Under the pieces are notes generated by a model. That model did no database searches. It was not told the DNA's origin and was given only the letters and a program-made list of their open reading frames with translations. Below are positions 23,491 through 31,186 of a DNA stretch of 46,173 nucleotides, piece after piece. The stretch's first letter is position 1; the number at the start of each line of letters is the position of its first letter. Origin of the DNA: Bacillota bacterium (GTDB lineage Bacteria; Bacillota; Sulfobacillia; JAJZYS01; JAJYTV01); the NCBI GenBank assembly GCA_021847575.1, contig JAJZQO010000014.1:1-46173 (forward strand), read 5' to 3'. Made by a program: the position numbers and the translations under genes.

Positions 23491-23499
23491 TGCTATATT
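23491..23499 (+). promoter_or_regulatory. Extended -10 promoter of pspA
   Basis: TGCTATATT has a good -10 box (TATATT, 23494-23499) preceded by the TGn extension. No clear -35 is present. It lies 45 bases before the pspA start in the divergent region with iadA. Confidence 0.5.
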
Positions 23500-23543
23500 G
23501 GAACCGGACCACAGCTGGCCGGTGAGAGAGGAAGGGAGCAGAC

Positions 23544-24260
23544 ATGGGTCTCATGTCGCGCATGTCCACGATCTTCAAGTCCAAGGTTTCCTCGGCACTC
23601 GATGCGGCGGAGGACCCGCGCCAGACACTCGACTACTCCTACGAGCGGCAGATGGAGATGCTTCAGCAGGTGAAGCGCAGCCTTGCCGACGCAGTCACAG
23701 CCCGCAAGCAGATCGAACTTCAGAAGATTCGCCTGCAGGGCGACATGGACAAGTACCAGAGCGAGGCTGAGGCCGCGCTCAAGGCTGGCCGCGAGGATCT
23801 CGCGAGGCAGGCCCTGGAGCGCAAGGCCGCCCTCGGGACCCAGGCCCAGGGACTCGACGGGCAGATCGCCGAGCTCAAGGCGCAAGAGGACAAGATGGAG
23901 GAGAACGCCCGCCGGCTCGAGACCAAGATCGCCTCCTTCCGTGCCCAGAAGGAGGTCATCAAGGCGCAGTACACCACGGCGCAGGCGCAGGTGAAGATGG
24001 GCGAGGCGTCGACGGGGCTGTCGGAGGAACTGGCAGATGTCGGCCTTTCCGTGCAGCGCGCCCAGGACAAGACGGAGCGCATGCGGGCCCGCGCCCAGGC
24101 GATCGACGAGCTCACGGACAAGGGCGTGCTCGAAGACGCCCTGGCAACGCCCGGGGAGGACCCGGTCGAGCGCGAACTGCGCCGCACGCAGCAGACCTCG
24201 CAGGTCGAGGACGACCTGCAGGCGCTCAAGGCGAAGATCGCGACGGGAGGACAGCAGTGA
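23544..24260 (+). CDS. pspA: PspA/IM30 (phage shock protein A)
   Basis: 238 residues, almost wholly helical and coiled coil, an ESCRT-III-like membrane-remodelling protein that coats damaged membrane from the cytoplasmic side. The N-terminus MGLMSRMSTIFKSKVSSALDAAEDPRQTLDYSYERQ is the amphipathic helix and start of the first hairpin, typical of the family. Length is normal. ATG 23544 has AAGGGAGCAGAC upstream. It is translated together with pspAA (4-base overlap). PspB, PspC and PspF genes are not present here. Confidence 0.95.
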   Translation: MGLMSRMSTIFKSKVSSALDAAEDPRQTLDYSYERQMEMLQQVKRSLADAVTARKQIELQKIRLQGDMDKYQSEAEAALKAGREDLARQALERKAALGTQAQGLDGQIAELKAQEDKMEENARRLETKIASFRAQKEVIKAQYTTAQAQVKMGEASTGLSEELADVGLSVQRAQDKTERMRARAQAIDELTDKGVLEDALATPGEDPVERELRRTQQTSQVEDDLQALKAKIATGGQQ

Positions 24261-24523
24261 TCGCGCGCATCCTGCACGAGGGGCAGTACGAGCTGCCGGC
24301 CTCGGCGCTGGGTAACCTGAGAAAACTCGACGACGAGCTGATGGAGCGGCTCACGGCAGGCGACGCGCATGGCTTCGAGAATCGCCGCGACGCGCTTCTC
24401 GCGCTCGTGCGCGGCGAGGGGCGCATGCTCCCTGTGGAGACGCTGCGCGAGTCCGATCTCGTGCTCCCGCCTGCGGACATGACCCTCGAGGAGGCTCGCG
24501 CGCTCTTCACGCAGCACGCGTGA
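24257..24523 (+). CDS. pspAA: PspA-associated protein PspAA
   Basis: 88 residues. MIARILHEGQYELPASAL.NLRKLDDELMERL, ENRRDALLALVRGEGRMLP and ESDLVLPPADMTLEEARALF follow the PspAA pattern closely. Such small proteins occur with PspA outside proteobacteria and are thought to tune it; the mechanism is unknown. GTG 24257 overlaps the pspA stop by 4 bases (GTGA). A second Psp partner, PspAB, is encoded 14 kb away with htpX. Confidence 0.88.
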   Translation: MIARILHEGQYELPASALGNLRKLDDELMERLTAGDAHGFENRRDALLALVRGEGRMLPVETLRESDLVLPPADMTLEEARALFTQHA

Positions 24524-24683
24524 AGTGCCCGGCCCGCTCAGTGGGCGAAGGGGCGACAGGCGGATTCGCGGCGCTTGGGCCCGGCCAGGCTGTTGACGGA
24601 CCGGGAGATGGATGTGGCGCCAAACCGGCTTGCCATGTTGACCGGGGGGTGACGCCACGCAGCGCAGCCTGCTGACGACGGAC

Positions 24684-25781
24684 GTGATCGGTCGCCGCAC
24701 CGCCCTCGAGATCCGGGCTCCGAACGGCTCGGGTCTGCTCGTGGCCGCCGGGGCCCGGCTTGGCCTGCATGAGGTGCAGGTTCTCACGTCGCGCGGCGTG
24801 CGGCAGGTCTTTTTGCAGGACGAACTGTTTCCCGAGTTCGCCGAAAACCACACCTTGCCGGTGACGGTGCACCTGCAGGCTCAGACCGCCCTGCGCCGCC
24901 TCACCGCGGCGCTCCAAGCGCCGGGCGATGCCCTTCCCATGCAGGAGATGCAGGAGCTGATGCGCGCCGTCCGCCGCCTGGTCGATGAGATCCTGGCTGC
25001 CGATGACCGCGTGGGCGACTTCGCGCCATGGCAGGGCAGCCCACCCGACCGGGTGGAGCACGTCGTGGACGTCGCGGCGATCAGCGTTCAGGTCGGACAC
25101 TTCATGGGGCTGCCCCGCGACCAGCTGCAACGGCTCTGCGTCGGCGCCCTGCTGATGGATCTCGGTCTCACCCACGTATCCGAAGAGGCCCTGCGGCGGC
25201 CTGGACCACTCGACGCGCCGGCGGTTGCGGCCATCCTCGGGCATCCGCGCGAGGGCTGGCAGATGGTGCACCGCTCGTTGCCCTCGGTACTGCCCACCTC
25301 CGCGAGCGTGGTTCTGCAGCACCATGAGCGCGTGGACGGCTCAGGCTATCCCGAGGGGCGGCAGGGATCCGACATCTACATCTTTGCCCGCATCGTCGCG
25401 GCGGCGGACGTCTTCGCCGCCATCCGCAGCGACCGGCCGCATCGCCGCCGCTTCCGGCCCGTGGAGATCCTGCGCCAGTTGCGGGAGGAGGCCGGAACGG
25501 GCCTCGACGATCGGGTCTGCGGGATCCTGCTCGAACACGTGGCCATTGTGCAGAGCGGCGCGATCGTCCGCCTCAGCGACGGCTCGCTCGCGAAGGTGGT
25601 CGCGCACAGCATTGGCGCACCGTTGCAGCCGCTTTGCGTCGTGGTGGGCGGCGCCGTCGACCAGCCGGTGCGTCGGCGACAGGTGAGCCTCCGCGGTACG
25701 AACATTTTTGTCGATGAGGTCCTGCAGGCGTGGCCGCACGCGGTTGTCGGCGCTGTGCGCGGCGACCCGGGCCCCATCTGA
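24684..25781 (+). CDS. Degenerate HD-GYP domain protein
   Basis: 365 residues from GTG 24684, a paralogue of the protein at 30026-31150. An N-terminal domain of about 90 residues precedes the HD-GYP domain. The GYP part is kept (LQHHERVDGSGYPEG), but the metal-binding HD is lost: LLMDLGLTHV replaces LHDVGK, so His and the following Lys are gone, and HVVDV replaces HSVQV. Cyclic-di-GMP hydrolysis is therefore unlikely; a binding or regulatory role is possible. GTG 24684 has no ribosome site, and comparison with the paralogue suggests about 9 more residues; an in-frame ACG at 24657 lies behind GGGGGGTGA. The only in-frame stop before it is at 24639. Confidence 0.82.
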   Translation: MIGRRTALEIRAPNGSGLLVAAGARLGLHEVQVLTSRGVRQVFLQDELFPEFAENHTLPVTVHLQAQTALRRLTAALQAPGDALPMQEMQELMRAVRRLVDEILAADDRVGDFAPWQGSPPDRVEHVVDVAAISVQVGHFMGLPRDQLQRLCVGALLMDLGLTHVSEEALRRPGPLDAPAVAAILGHPREGWQMVHRSLPSVLPTSASVVLQHHERVDGSGYPEGRQGSDIYIFARIVAAADVFAAIRSDRPHRRRFRPVEILRQLREEAGTGLDDRVCGILLEHVAIVQSGAIVRLSDGSLAKVVAHSIGAPLQPLCVVVGGAVDQPVRRRQVSLRGTNIFVDEVLQAWPHAVVGAVRGDPGPI

Positions 25782-25799
25782 GGTCGGGCGGGAGGCGCC

Positions 25800-26056
25800 T
25801 GCGCCGCTGTGCTGGGCGCGAAGGCTTGCACGAAGGAACAGGGCAAAGCGGGCTGGCCTGCCCCGATCAGCCGCCGGCGGGACTGATCATGCCCCGCTAT
25901 GGGCCGCCCCTGCAGGTTCGAGACCACGCCCGCGACAAGCCCCAGCACCGCGAGCGCCCGGAGAGTGCGGGTCACGGCCAGGCCGCTGAGCGTCAGCACA
26001 TGCAGGAGAGTCCCGCAGATCAGCGAGCGCTTGCGGCCGATGGGCCGGAAGATCAT
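25800..26056 (-). pseudogene. Remnant of an MFS transporter
   Basis: Read on the minus strand from 26056, RPIGRKRSLICGTLLHVLTL and AVLGLVAGVVSNLQG follow the MFS motif A loop and the next helix. The continuation then jumps frame: GMISP in one frame and VPPADRGR and RFALFLRAS in another recall the AMIADLVPPADRxRAFAL stretch that comes next in intact transporters. The first helix and everything after helix 5 are missing. This is a broken fragment, not a working gene. It explains an otherwise empty spacer of about 340 bases. Confidence 0.6.
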
Positions 26057-26098
26057 TGCCTGCCGATCAACCTAGGTGTATTAGTGTAATAGTACACC
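26056..26098 (+). promoter_or_regulatory. Promoter and GntR (YtrA-type) operator of the ABC operon
   Basis: -35 TTGCCT (26056-26061), 17-base spacer, -10 TATTAG (26079-26084). An imperfect inverted repeat with ends GGTGTA (26075-26080) and TACACC (26093-26098) covers the -10. Operators of the YtrA branch of GntR regulators have such GTGTA-n-TACAC ends, and a YtrA-like gene is the fourth gene of this operon, so autoregulation is likely. Confidence 0.6.
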
Positions 26099-26125
26099 AT
26101 AACTCGTAGGTCGGAGGTGACGGCC

Positions 26126-27013
26126 ATGACCGCGGCGATCGAGGCGCACAGCCTCGCCAAGGTCTACCGGAACGGCCGCGGCGTGCTCGGTATCGATCTC
26201 GAGATCGCGGCGGGAGAGATCTTCGGCTTCCTCGGGCCGAACGGCGCGGGCAAGACGACGACCATCCGCACCCTGCTCGGCCTCGCGCGCGCGACGGGCG
26301 GCAGAGCGAGCATCGCCGGGCGCGACGTCAGCCAGGACAGCCTCGCGGTGCGGCGGCTGACAGGCTACCTGCCCGGCGACCCCGCCCTCTACGACGGCAT
26401 GACGGGCCAGCAGCACCTGGACGTTGCGCTCTCCCTGCGCGGCATCCGGGACCAGGGCCGCGCGCATGCGATTGCGGAGCGCCTGGGCGTCGAGATGAAC
26501 CGCAAAGTGCGACAGCTCTCCCGCGGCAACCGGCAGAAGGTCGCGATCCTCCTGGCGCTGGCCCACGATCCGCAGGTGCTGTTGCTCGACGAGCCGACAA
26601 GCGGACTCGACCCGCTGGCACAGGACGCTTTCCTTGACATCCTGCGGGAGGAGAAGCGGAAGGGCCGGACCATCTTCTTCAGCAGCCATGTCCTGCCTGA
26701 GGTGCAGGCCCTGAGCGACAGGGTGGGCATCATCCGCGACGGCAGGCTCGTCGCCGTGGACACGGTGGAGGCGTTGCGCCGCAGCCGCCTCAAGGAGGTG
26801 CGCCTACACTACGTGGGCGATGCGCCGGACTTCGCGGGCGTCGCAGGGGTTCGGGGACTCGAGGTGCACGGCGATGGGATCGTCTTCCACATCGCGGGAG
26901 ACACAGCGCCGCTCTTCCGGGTCCTGGCCGAGCGTCCGCCAGCCGACATCACCATCGCCGAGCCGAGTCTCGAGGAGGTCTTCCGCGCCTACTACGAGGG
27001 GCGGCCCTCATGA
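26126..27013 (+). CDS. ABC transporter ATPase 1
   Basis: 295 residues. Walker A GPNGAGKTTT (near residue 40), Q-loop region GYLPGDPALYDGMTG, signature LSRGNRQK, Walker B VLLLDEPTSGLD and H-loop FFSSHVLPE are all intact. The C-terminal 80 residues are the variable domain of ABC-2-type ATPases. ATG 26126 has GGAGGT 7 bases upstream and is better than GTG 26117, which overlaps the ribosome site. It drives the two permeases that follow with 4- and 2-base gaps or overlaps. The substrate is unknown; drug, peptide-antibiotic or lipid export is usual for YtrA-controlled systems. Confidence 0.93.
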   Translation: MTAAIEAHSLAKVYRNGRGVLGIDLEIAAGEIFGFLGPNGAGKTTTIRTLLGLARATGGRASIAGRDVSQDSLAVRRLTGYLPGDPALYDGMTGQQHLDVALSLRGIRDQGRAHAIAERLGVEMNRKVRQLSRGNRQKVAILLALAHDPQVLLLDEPTSGLDPLAQDAFLDILREEKRKGRTIFFSSHVLPEVQALSDRVGIIRDGRLVAVDTVEALRRSRLKEVRLHYVGDAPDFAGVAGVRGLEVHGDGIVFHIAGDTAPLFRVLAERPPADITIAEPSLEEVFRAYYEGRPS

Positions 27014-27798
27014 CGCTCTACCGCATGGCCTTGCGCCAGCAGCTGGTCTCCTGGCTCGTCTGGACGATCATCGTTGTCCTCGGCATCGGCACCGTCGCGT
27101 CGGCGGCGCCGGCGGTCGCAAGCTCCAAGGCGCTTGTAGCGCTGATGGGCAGCCTGCCTCCATCCTTCCGCTCGGTCATGGGCGGCGCCCTCATGGTGCG
27201 ACGGCCGCTCGACGGCTACCTCTACATCAAGCTCGTGATGTACCTGCCGCTCCTCATCGGGATCTTCACCGGTTTCCAGGCGTCCTCGCTCCTGGCGCGC
27301 GAGATGGAGCACCGGCGCTTCGACTTCCTGCTCGGCCTGCCCATTTCGCGTCGGCGCCTCCTCGTGACGCGATTCGCGGGCCTCGTTACGGCGCAGGCTG
27401 CGATGTGGCTCGTGACCGTGGGCGCCCTGCTCGCCTTCCTCGCGCAGGAGGGACTGCATCCGGATGTCGCGGGATACACCCTCGTCGGCTACAGCGGCTT
27501 CCTCGCCACCCTGGCGACAGGCGCCGCGGCACTCTGGGCAAGCGCTGCCGCCCGTGACTACCGCAGCGCCATGCGCTGGGGTCTCGGCATCGCCGCGGTG
27601 CCCTTCGCCTACGACTTCGCCGTGCGCATCGCGACGCCTGGCCAGGGCTGGCTATACGTCGTGCCGTACGGCTACTACGACCCGCCGCACCTCCTCCTGA
27701 CGCACGCCTTCCCCTGGCTCGCGACGCTGGTGCTCGGGGCGGCGTCGGTGCTGCTGACGCTCGGTGCGGTACGGTCGTTCGAGCGGAGGGAGGTCTGA
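27010..27798 (+). CDS. ABC-2 type permease 1
   Basis: 262 residues with six membrane helices. REMEHRRFDFLLGLPISRRRLLVTRF is the cytoplasmic coupling region that typifies ABC-2 permeases (EMEHxTxDFLLxxPxSR). ATG 27010 overlaps the ATPase stop by 4 bases. It is related to the next gene, with which it probably forms a heterodimeric pore. Confidence 0.88.
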   Translation: MTLYRMALRQQLVSWLVWTIIVVLGIGTVASAAPAVASSKALVALMGSLPPSFRSVMGGALMVRRPLDGYLYIKLVMYLPLLIGIFTGFQASSLLAREMEHRRFDFLLGLPISRRRLLVTRFAGLVTAQAAMWLVTVGALLAFLAQEGLHPDVAGYTLVGYSGFLATLATGAAALWASAAARDYRSAMRWGLGIAAVPFAYDFAVRIATPGQGWLYVVPYGYYDPPHLLLTHAFPWLATLVLGAASVLLTLGAVRSFERREV

Positions 27799-27800
27799 TC

Positions 27801-28598
27801 ATGGCCATCCTGAGACAACACCTGCGCCGCGAGTCCGGGGCTCTCGCGGGCTGGTCCCTGGCCCTCGCCGCGCTCGTCGTGCTGCAGACGAGCCTCTACC
27901 GCGCATTGGCGGCCGGGACGATCGCAGGCCAGCTGCGAACGGCCTTGCACGGCCTGCCACCGCAACTCGTGCAGTTCGTCGGCGGCGGCCTGGACCTCTT
28001 CAGCGTGAACGGCTGGCTGGCTGCGATCGACCTCTCCGGCTGGATCACGCTGAGCGCGGGCATCTGGCTGGCCCTCGCCGCGGTCAGCGTCGTCGCCGCC
28101 GATGTCGACCACGGCACGCTCGAGTTCATGCTTGCGCTGCCGGTGCAGCGGGGCAGGCTGCTCATGGAGCGATCGCTTTCGCTGCTCCTGCAGCTTGTGC
28201 TGCTCTACTCCGTCATCTACCTCGCGGCGCTCGCTGGTCTCGCGCTCGTCGGCGAGCACTGGAACGCCATGCGCTTCGCCGAAGCGATGGGATTCGTGCT
28301 GCTCGACCAGGTGGCGCTCGCCGGCACGCTCGTGCTCGTGTCCCTCTTCTTCCGCGACCAGACCTATGCGCTGCTGGCGACGGTTGCGGCCGCTGCGGTG
28401 TTCATCTTCATCCCGGTGTTCGTCGAGCCGAACTCGAGCCTCGGCTTCATCCGCCACCTGACTCCGTTCGACTACGCGGCCGCAGGCGGACTGATGCTGC
28501 ACGGGACATATCCCGCGGGCCAGATCGTCCTCAGCGCGGTCTGGGCTGTACTCGCCTTCCTTTGCGCATGGGCGGTTTTCGCACGGCAAGAGGTGTAG
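27801..28598 (+). CDS. ABC-2 type permease 2
   Basis: 265 residues with six membrane helices. DVDHGTLEFMLALPVQRGRLLMERS corresponds to the coupling region of permease 1. ATG 27801 follows GGGAGGTCTGATC and lies 2 bases after the previous stop. With ATPase 1 it completes one transporter; a second ATPase is encoded two genes later. Confidence 0.88.
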   Translation: MAILRQHLRRESGALAGWSLALAALVVLQTSLYRALAAGTIAGQLRTALHGLPPQLVQFVGGGLDLFSVNGWLAAIDLSGWITLSAGIWLALAAVSVVAADVDHGTLEFMLALPVQRGRLLMERSLSLLLQLVLLYSVIYLAALAGLALVGEHWNAMRFAEAMGFVLLDQVALAGTLVLVSLFFRDQTYALLATVAAAAVFIFIPVFVEPNSSLGFIRHLTPFDYAAAGGLMLHGTYPAGQIVLSAVWAVLAFLCAWAVFARQEV

Positions 28599-28601
28599 AC
28601 G

Positions 28602-29018
28602 ATGTGGATCCGGATCGACAGCAACAGCGGCGTGCCCATCTACCGCCAGATCGCGGCCCAGATCGAGCAGGCGGTCCTGGCTGGGGTGCTCCAGGGCGGC
28701 GACAAGCTACCCGGGGTGCGTGAGCTGGCCCTGGAACTGGCTGTCAATCCGGCGACCGTCGCCAAGGCATACGAGGGGCTGCAGCTCGGGGGCGTGATCG
28801 AGCAGCCGCGCGGCCGCGGCACCTTCGTGCTGGGGCGGCCAGTGCTCGAGGAGGCACAGCGGCGCAGACGCCTGCTCGCTGCGGCGGAGTCGCTACTGCT
28901 CGAGGCCGAGCGTCTCGGCTTCAGCGCGGACGAAGCGCTCGCAGCGCTGCGCGCCGTGACGTTGGCCGAGCGCGAGGCGGACGCTGGCGGGGAGGGGGAT
29001 GAGCATGCCGGCAGTTGA
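28602..29018 (+). CDS. GntR family regulator, YtrA branch
   Basis: 138 residues. A winged helix-turn-helix (GVPIYRQIAAQIEQAV, GDKLPGVRELALELAVNPATVAKAYEGLQLGGVIEQPRGRGTFV) is followed by a short helical tail of about 55 residues, the YtrA layout without a large effector domain. In B. subtilis YtrA represses its own ABC operon and responds to cell-envelope antibiotics. ATG 28602 has AAGAGGTG upstream. The inverted repeat at the operon promoter is the likely target. Confidence 0.9.
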   Translation: MWIRIDSNSGVPIYRQIAAQIEQAVLAGVLQGGDKLPGVRELALELAVNPATVAKAYEGLQLGGVIEQPRGRGTFVLGRPVLEEAQRRRRLLAAAESLLLEAERLGFSADEALAALRAVTLAEREADAGGEGDEHAGS

Positions 29019-29877
29019 GATCGCACACCTGACGAAGCGTTTCGGGACGCTGAGCGTCCTCGACGGCATCGATCTCGCCGTGCCGGCGGGCAGCATCTTC
29101 GGCCTGCTCGGCCTGAACGGGGCCGGCAAGACGACTCTTTTGCGCATCCTGCTTGGTTTCGTGCGGCCGAGCGGCGGCGACGCCAGCATCCTTGGCTGGC
29201 CGCTCGGCAGGCTCTCCCAGGCGGAGAGGGCCCGCATCGCCTATGTGCCCGAGACGATGGCGCTCTACGAGAGCATGCGCGTCGCCGAGCTGGCGCGCTT
29301 CATTGCGGACCTCCATCCGCACTGGGATCAGGCGGCGGCCCACCGCTACATGGACGCCTTCGACCTGCCGCCTGCGCGCCGCGTGGGGGCGCTCAGCCGC
29401 GGCATGCGCACGCAGCTCCAGCTCGCGCTGGCCCTGGCGACCCAGCCGGAGCTCCTGATCATCGACGAGCCTGCAGCCGGCCTCGACCCCGTCCACCGCA
29501 GGCGCTACCTGCAGGTGCTGCTCGAGGCGTGCGCCGTGCCGGAGCGCACCGTACTCATCACTTCGCAGGACCTCGGCCTCGTCGAGCGCACCTGCGATCA
29601 CTTCGCGCTCCTGCACGAGCGACGGATCCAGGTGGCGGGGCCGATCAGCGAAATCCTCGACAGCGAGCGCCGGCTCATCGTGACGGCGCCGGCCGGGGCC
29701 GGGGCGGCGCTCAGCGCTCTCGCGGGCGTCAGGCAGGTGCGGGCGGAGGCCCACGGCTTCCTCGTCACGGGAAGCATCGGCCCAGAGGAGGTGCGGACAG
29801 TGGCCGGCGTCGTGCAGGTGCAATCGATCGGCCTCTCGCTGGAGGAGCTGTTCTGGAGCTACGTCGAGGGCGGTTAG
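29005..29877 (+). CDS. ABC transporter ATPase 2
   Basis: 290 residues. Walker A GLNGAGKTTL, signature LSRGMRTQ, Walker B LLIIDEPAAGLD; the H-loop position reads TSQDLGL, without the usual His (TSH). The last 75 residues are a separate C-terminal domain. Two ATGs are possible: 28999 is only 3 bases from GGAGG, 29005 is 9 bases away and preferred. Either overlaps the GntR gene by 14-20 bases. No third permease follows, so this ATPase either shares the two permeases with ATPase 1 or regulates; YtrA operons often carry two ATPases. Confidence 0.88.
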   Translation: MPAVEIAHLTKRFGTLSVLDGIDLAVPAGSIFGLLGLNGAGKTTLLRILLGFVRPSGGDASILGWPLGRLSQAERARIAYVPETMALYESMRVAELARFIADLHPHWDQAAAHRYMDAFDLPPARRVGALSRGMRTQLQLALALATQPELLIIDEPAAGLDPVHRRRYLQVLLEACAVPERTVLITSQDLGLVERTCDHFALLHERRIQVAGPISEILDSERRLIVTAPAGAGAALSALAGVRQVRAEAHGFLVTGSIGPEEVRTVAGVVQVQSIGLSLEELFWSYVEGG

Positions 29878-30025
29878 AGCGAGACGGACGCGCAGGAGGC
29901 GCATTCGGGACCGATTTCGGCTCGGTGGTGCCGCCAGGCACGGGGCGGACGGCCATTTCAGAGGAATTCTGGCGGATTGCGCCGAATAGCGTCGACTTGT
30001 GCACGAGCAAACGGGGGTTTTCCAC

Positions 30026-31150
30026 TTGCGGAGGGTACAGGTCGGCGAGCATATCGTCGGCAAGTTTGCCGCCAAGACGATCTACGGCGCGAAAGGACAA
30101 GCGCCGCTCGTGCGGCGCGGCGCCCGGATCCGGGCCACCATGGTCGGAGCCTTGCTCCGCCGCGGTGTCGAGGGCATCTGGATTACGGACGAGCTCTTCC
30201 CGGAGCTCGAGGTCCAGGAGGCGGTCCGCCAGGAGGCTGTCGACGTCACGAGGCGATGCCTCGGCGACATCTTCAAGGCGGCCCGCGGGAGCACCGAGCC
30301 GACGCAGGCGCAGGCCCTGCGGCTCGCCACCGCCATACGCAACCTGGTGGACGAGATCGTGCAGAACGACGACGTCGTCGCGAACGTCAGCCACCTGCGC
30401 GCCTGGGACAACTACACGTTCGAGCACTCGGTGCAGGTGGCCATCCTCTCCGTGCTGGTGGGCAAGCACCTGATGATGACCGAGGACCAGCTGGTGCGGC
30501 TCGGCACGGGCGCGGTGCTGCACGACGTCGGCAAGGTGATGGTGCCCCAGGACATCTTGCAGAAGCCCTCGCGGCTCACGGCCGAAGAGTTCGAGATCGT
30601 CAAGCAGCACCCCAGACTCGGTTGGGACCTGGTACACGAGGGATTTCAGAACATCATGCCGACATCGTCCATCGTCGTCCTGCAGCACCATGAGCGCCTC
30701 GACGGCTCGGGCTACCCGTCGCAGTTGCGCGGGGACGAGATCTATGTCTTCTCGCGCGTCGTCGCCGCGGCCGACGTCTTCGACGCGGTGCGGGCCGAAC
30801 GCAACTACCGCCCGCTCTACACGCCTCGCCGCGTCCTGCAGATCATGCAGGAGGAGGCGGGGGCGAAGCTGGACGCCTCGGCGGTCCAGGCCCTGCTGCA
30901 ACATGTGGCGATCATCCCGGTCGGGGAGATCGTGCGACTCACCAACGGGCTCCTGGGGGCGGTCACAGATCTCAACAGCGGCGATCCGTTGCAGCCTGTC
31001 GTCACGGTTGTCGCCGACGACCGCGACATGCCGATCGAGCGCGAACGGATCGACCTGCGCGGCACCCCCCTGCAGGTGGACCAGGTTCTGAACGAGTGGC
31101 CCCCGGGGTTCGAGCAGCGCGCGCGGGAGTTCCTGCACAGCGGCACGTGA
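30026..31150 (+). CDS. HD-GYP domain phosphodiesterase
   Basis: 374 residues. All HD-GYP landmarks are present: FEHSVQVAILS, AVLHDVGKVMVPQ, KQHPRLGWDLV, LQHHERLDGSGYP and RVVAAADVFDAVRAERNYRPLY. Such enzymes open cyclic-di-GMP to pGpG or GMP with a two- or three-metal centre. The N-terminal 110 residues are shared with the degenerate paralogue at 24684 and are not a receiver or PAS domain I recognise. TTG 30026 has GGGGG 8 bases before it and is preferred to GTG 29999. It is flanked by its own hairpin terminator. No c-di-GMP synthase is in the window. Confidence 0.9.
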   Translation: MRRVQVGEHIVGKFAAKTIYGAKGQAPLVRRGARIRATMVGALLRRGVEGIWITDELFPELEVQEAVRQEAVDVTRRCLGDIFKAARGSTEPTQAQALRLATAIRNLVDEIVQNDDVVANVSHLRAWDNYTFEHSVQVAILSVLVGKHLMMTEDQLVRLGTGAVLHDVGKVMVPQDILQKPSRLTAEEFEIVKQHPRLGWDLVHEGFQNIMPTSSIVVLQHHERLDGSGYPSQLRGDEIYVFSRVVAAADVFDAVRAERNYRPLYTPRRVLQIMQEEAGAKLDASAVQALLQHVAIIPVGEIVRLTNGLLGAVTDLNSGDPLQPVVTVVADDRDMPIERERIDLRGTPLQVDQVLNEWPPGFEQRAREFLHSGT

Positions 31151-31153
31151 CAC

Positions 31154-31186
31154 GCGAGGGACCGTCCACGGCGGACGGTCCCTCGC
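31154..31186. terminator. Terminator hairpin between convergent genes
   Basis: A perfect 14-base stem (31154-31167 with 31173-31186, loop ACGGC) sits between the HD-GYP stop and the stop of the minus-strand membrane protein. No long T-run, but position and strength fit a bidirectional terminator. Confidence 0.75.

Noticed and set aside
24612-24684. GEMM-I (c-di-GMP) riboswitch-like pieces GCCAAACC and GGTGACGC before the HD-GYP gene
   Set aside because: The CACGCACAG and AAAGCC parts and the second helix are missing, and the spacing to the gene is too short.
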